DNA of 64,000 bases from Flectobacillus rivi (lineage in GTDB: Bacteria > Bacteroidota > Bacteroidia > Cytophagales > Spirosomataceae), in the NCBI RefSeq assembly GCF_030056655.1, contig NZ_JASHIE010000001.1, forward strand, positions 372,001-436,000, given 5' to 3'. This document shows, in pieces, positions 61,076-64,000 of this stretch; position 1 is the first letter of the stretch, and the number at the start of each line of letters is the position of its first letter. The notes under the pieces were generated by a model. It had not been told where the DNA came from and did no database searches. It saw nothing but the letters and a program-made list of their open reading frames with translations. A program made the position numbers and the translations under genes.

Positions 61076-64000
61076 TTAATTGGTGATCATCAAAAGCTTT
61101 GAGATTTTTTGTTTACCACTTTCAAGAATTAAACTATAAGCTCCTATCCTCAGTGAAAGGTTAAAGTTGTAGACATTAGTACTATTTAGGTTTTGATTTG
61201 TTGGCGTATGAACAGCATTATAAACAGTTTCACCTGTTGATACTCGAACAATTGAAATGTTGATATTAACTGGAAATTTCGTTTTCACACTCAGTTCAAA
61301 TCTACCTTGATTTGGATTGGGATATAGTGCTGATGTAGTGACAGGATAATCTCTGTAGTGATACAAAGAATCAGTTTGATCAATGTTATCTGGGGTAAAT
61401 ATGTTTGTTGTTCTAGTGAGCACATTATCACAAACTCCTGCGAATGCTCGTAATGTAACAGAAAGATTCCCTGCTAGAGTTGGAATGAAGGTAAGCTTGC
61501 TATTCGTTTCACTAAGCTGAATACTATTTAATGGAGGAGTCCAAACTACTTTATCTGGAGCAGGCTTTGTTGTATTTAAAACAACTACTGTATCCCCGAC
61601 AAACGCCTGAGTCGCAAGGATAAAATCTGCCTTCAGTGCATTTTTGCTATTTGTGAGGGTATAGCTTTTCTCGACGGTACATCCTGTTTTGTTAGATACT
61701 GATACTTTGTAAATACCTGGAGAAACAATGGTATAGGTAGATTGATTTGCACGGGCTAGCTCATCTATACCTTCGGTACCATTAAAATACCAACGAATAT
61801 TTTTCCCTTTATTTTTTGCATCCAGCGTAATACTTTGTCCAATACATAGCGTGTCTGCTCCTTTACCTGATCCTAGGGCAAAAGTTTCTAGGCTGTCTGT
61901 TTCTTGAATGGTGTTGGTCAGTTGTAATTGACAGCCATTAGCATCTTTGATTTTGATAAGATAGTTTCCTGCATTCAGTGAATCAAATACTCCTTTTCCA
62001 CTATTTAATGCTATGGTTTTGTTTAAATTGGTATTACTTAATATGGCCGTAAATGCACCAACACCTCCAGATGCTTGCACATTGAGCTTAGCCGTGTTTG
62101 TACCATAACAAATAGGTATAGACTTGCTAACTTGAGCCAATATGGCTGCAGGCCATTTGAGCTCGACTAATCGAACGGTATCTTGGCAACCTTTGCGGTC
62201 CACTACTTTATAGGTGTATTGCCCTTGTGTTAGGCCAATAAATCGATCACTTGATTGCTTTGTTGCATTATCTTGCCAATAAATATTGCCTCCATTTCCT
62301 CCTGTAGCCTTAAGTTGTACAATTCCATTTGACTCACCTAGGCATAAAGGATTAGATTTTGATAATAGACTTAAGTCTAGGAGGGCTGGCTCTGTAGCTG
62401 ATAGTTGTGAGGTGGCTAAGCACTTATTGGCATCTTTTACCCAAAAATTGTAAAGCCCCTCTTTGAGTCCTGTAAATAAACTATCACTAAAGTAATTCGT
62501 ACTGTCTTTGGAGTAGATATAACTCTTTATACCGCCAGTTACTTTCAACAAAATAGCGCCATTGTTTTCTCCGAAGCATCTAATAGTATCCTGATAAATT
62601 GGCGTAATTACCAACTTGTCAGGCTGAGCAACTTTGATGCTAGTTCTTAATTTGCAGTTATTAAAATCATACACAGTCACTGTGTAATTATTTGATTTTA
62701 GCTTCGAAAAAATACCCGTTGATTCAAAAGTCTCTGTTATTTCTTGATTTTGAAGCGAATAACGATAAGGTGGAGTAGCCTGTAAACCAAGCACTTGCAC
62801 TTGTCCTGTCAAGTCTCCAAAACAGTCGTTTTCTTTGATAGTAATCTTATTCTGTAATTGTGTAGGTTGTGTCAAAGTGTAATTTATTGTATCTACACAA
62901 TTGTGGCTGTCAAGCACATAAAAGGTATATGCTTTGGCAAATAAATTGGACAATTCTTTTATATAATTCGTTCCATCGACCTCACTGATAAGCCCTTCAA
63001 AATTTACGCGGTAATTCGGCGTTCCTCCATTTACTGTGATGTTTATTTTGCCATTGCCATCACCATAACATAATGGCATAGTACCAACACTCACTGTTTT
63101 GATTTTACTTGGCTCGGTTAGTACTATATTACTGATGGTTGCCGAGCAGCCTTTTCGGTCAGTCACTTTTATGGAATAACTACCATCGGGAAGATTATTA
63201 AAATAGGTACTATTTTGACTACGGTTTTGGTAATCAATAGTATAAATATTACCGTTATTACCACCCGTAGATGCTACTTCAATGATACCATCTTTTGATT
63301 TATAACATAAAGGATTCTTAAAATCCTTCTGCGTTATTTCTAGTAAATTAGGCTCAGTCAAGCTTAAGGTCTTCTCTGTTTTACATTGATTTATATCTTT
63401 TGCATAAATTGTATAGTTACCTTTTCCTAAACCCCCGAAACTATTACTAGAGACATAATTTGTACCATCCAAGGAGTAACTATAGGTTGGAGTACCTCCT
63501 TGTGTAGGAATGGATATGACGCCGTTAGTTTCTCCAAAGCAACGAATTGTATCTTGATAATACGGATTGATCACCAGTTGAGGTGGCTCTATCAAAGTAA
63601 TCGTTTTAGTACTTATACAATTGTTAGCATCTTTTACCCATAACGTATAATCTCCTTTTTTGAGGTTCTCAAAATTCGTTTCGCTTTGATAGCTTTGGTT
63701 ATCTTTTGAAAAACGGTAGGGAGAAACGCCGCCTGTTGCACTCGTAAAAATTTTACCTGTTGCATCTCCAAAGCAAAGATTATCATTTTTAGAAAGCTCT
63801 TCTACCAACAGGGCTGGTTCTGAAATTATGATGTGAAGACTATCCTGACAACCTAAGGCGTTGGTTGTTGTTAATTTATAAGTACCCTTGCTTAAACCTT
63901 CAAACCTGCCTGAGCTTTGCCAAACGCCGTTATTTATACTATACTGAAAGGGTGATTGATTATTGTTTCCACTCACTGTAATGACACCAGAGTTTCCTCC
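61076..64000 (-). CDS. SprB-repeat surface protein with T9SS C-terminal sorting domain (5' end beyond window)
   Basis: The frame is open to the right edge, so the N-terminus is missing; at least 974 residues are visible. There are about eight SprB-type repeats, each of the form C-x-G-x-x-x-G-x-I...GG-x-P-Y-x-Y (e.g. NPLCYKSKDGIIEVASTGG, MPLCYGDGNGKINITVNGG, TIRCFGENNGAILLKVTGG). An Ig-like part follows (NKGKNIRWYFNGTEGIDELA), and a type A T9SS C-terminal domain starting ALYPNPNQGRFELSVK and ending KISKLLMITN. SprB is the mobile surface adhesin of gliding Bacteroidota, and T9SS exports such proteins. It heads the toxin operon as far as can be seen. Confidence 0.9.
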   Translation of the reverse strand, partial: GGNSGVITVSGNNNQSPFQYSINNGVWQSSGRFEGLSKGTYKLTTTNALGCQDSLHIIISEPALLVEELSKNDNLCFGDATGKIFTSATGGVSPYRFSKDNQSYQSETNFENLKKGDYTLWVKDANNCISTKTITLIEPPQLVINPYYQDTIRCFGETNGVISIPTQGGTPTYSYSLDGTNYVSSNSFGGLGKGNYTIYAKDINQCKTEKTLSLTEPNLLEITQKDFKNPLCYKSKDGIIEVASTGGNNGNIYTIDYQNRSQNSTYFNNLPDGSYSIKVTDRKGCSATISNIVLTEPSKIKTVSVGTMPLCYGDGNGKINITVNGGTPNYRVNFEGLISEVDGTNYIKELSNLFAKAYTFYVLDSHNCVDTINYTLTQPTQLQNKITIKENDCFGDLTGQVQVLGLQATPPYRYSLQNQEITETFESTGIFSKLKSNNYTVTVYDFNNCKLRTSIKVAQPDKLVITPIYQDTIRCFGENNGAILLKVTGGIKSYIYSKDSTNYFSDSLFTGLKEGLYNFWVKDANKCLATSQLSATEPALLDLSLLSKSNPLCLGESNGIVQLKATGGNGGNIYWQDNATKQSSDRFIGLTQGQYTYKVVDRKGCQDTVRLVELKWPAAILAQVSKSIPICYGTNTAKLNVQASGGVGAFTAILSNTNLNKTIALNSGKGVFDSLNAGNYLIKIKDANGCQLQLTNTIQETDSLETFALGSGKGADTLCIGQSITLDAKNKGKNIRWYFNGTEGIDELARANQSTYTIVSPGIYKVSVSNKTGCTVEKSYTLTNSKNALKADFILATQAFVGDTVVVLNTTKPAPDKVVWTPPLNSIQLSETNSKLTFIPTLAGNLSVTLRAFAGVCDNVLTRTTNIFTPDNIDQTDSLYHYRDYPVTTSALYPNPNQGRFELSVKTKFPVNINISIVRVSTGETVYNAVHTPTNQNLNSTNVYNFNLSLRIGAYSLILESGKQKISKLLMITN

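Noticed and set aside
61076..63976. GTG at 63976 as start of the SprB-repeat gene
   Set aside because: The frame is open through the right edge and begins within a repeat, so the gene is cut by the window rather than starting there.

Overview
The window comes from a member of the Bacteroidota, most likely a Cytophagales-type bacterium. The evidence is a SusC/SusD pair, a protein with SprB repeats and a type IX secretion (T9SS) C-terminal domain, a Porin_10-type outer-membrane protein, TAnnTTTG-type promoters, an AT-rich base composition and mostly leaderless or Shine-Dalgarno-free starts. The species cannot be named from sequence alone.

Region 1 (1-9965, minus strand) is a pectin-utilisation locus: a LacI-type regulator, an aldo/keto reductase, a small exported Spy-like protein, a PL1-type pectate lyase with a calcium-binding tail, and a SusC/SusD importer. 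Directly upstream of the regulator (9990-11722) is a two-gene ATPase plus DUF4276 (TOPRIM-like) module that resembles anti-phage pairs.

Region 2 (11964-29961) is mostly chromosomal housekeeping: mnmE, an SCP2 protein, a DUF2236 oxygenase-like protein, an FKBP isomerase, an AddB-like PD-(D/E)XK nuclease, MiaE, a putative porin, lpxK, menC, a YafK-type L,D-transpeptidase, hemF and a class A penicillin-binding protein. Intergenic spaces hold several inverted repeats.

Region 3 (30374-35326) is accessory DNA beside a tRNA-Ser(UGA) gene. It contains a tyrosine recombinase with non-canonical catalytic residues, an unknown protein with a GQDAN motif, an isolated phage terminase large subunit and a decayed IS5-like element inserted just upstream of the terminase start.

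Region 4 (35398-64000, all minus strand) is the most interesting part. An operon entering from the right edge encodes a SprB-repeat T9SS cargo, a predicted outer-membrane barrel, a 1716-residue exported protein with a long coiled-coil tail, a fibronectin-type-III protein and a full-length exported polymorphic toxin (1160 aa) with a GH19 lysozyme-like tip. The last two genes overlap by 4 bp. Downstream lies an array of six toxin cassettes without start codon or signal peptide. Most have the order: copy of the toxin's central arm, a different toxic tip, a matching immunity gene, and usually a hairpin terminator. The tips are TNT-type NAD+ glycohydrolase, two unassigned tips, GH24 lysozyme, GH19 lysozyme, and a truncated GH19-type tip beside the IS. 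Arm copies are nearly identical at DNA level, so the array looks like a store of silent tips that could recombine onto the expressed toxin. I infer that the upstream operon builds the export or surface-display machinery for that toxin; this delivery system is the best candidate for an undescribed system in the window.
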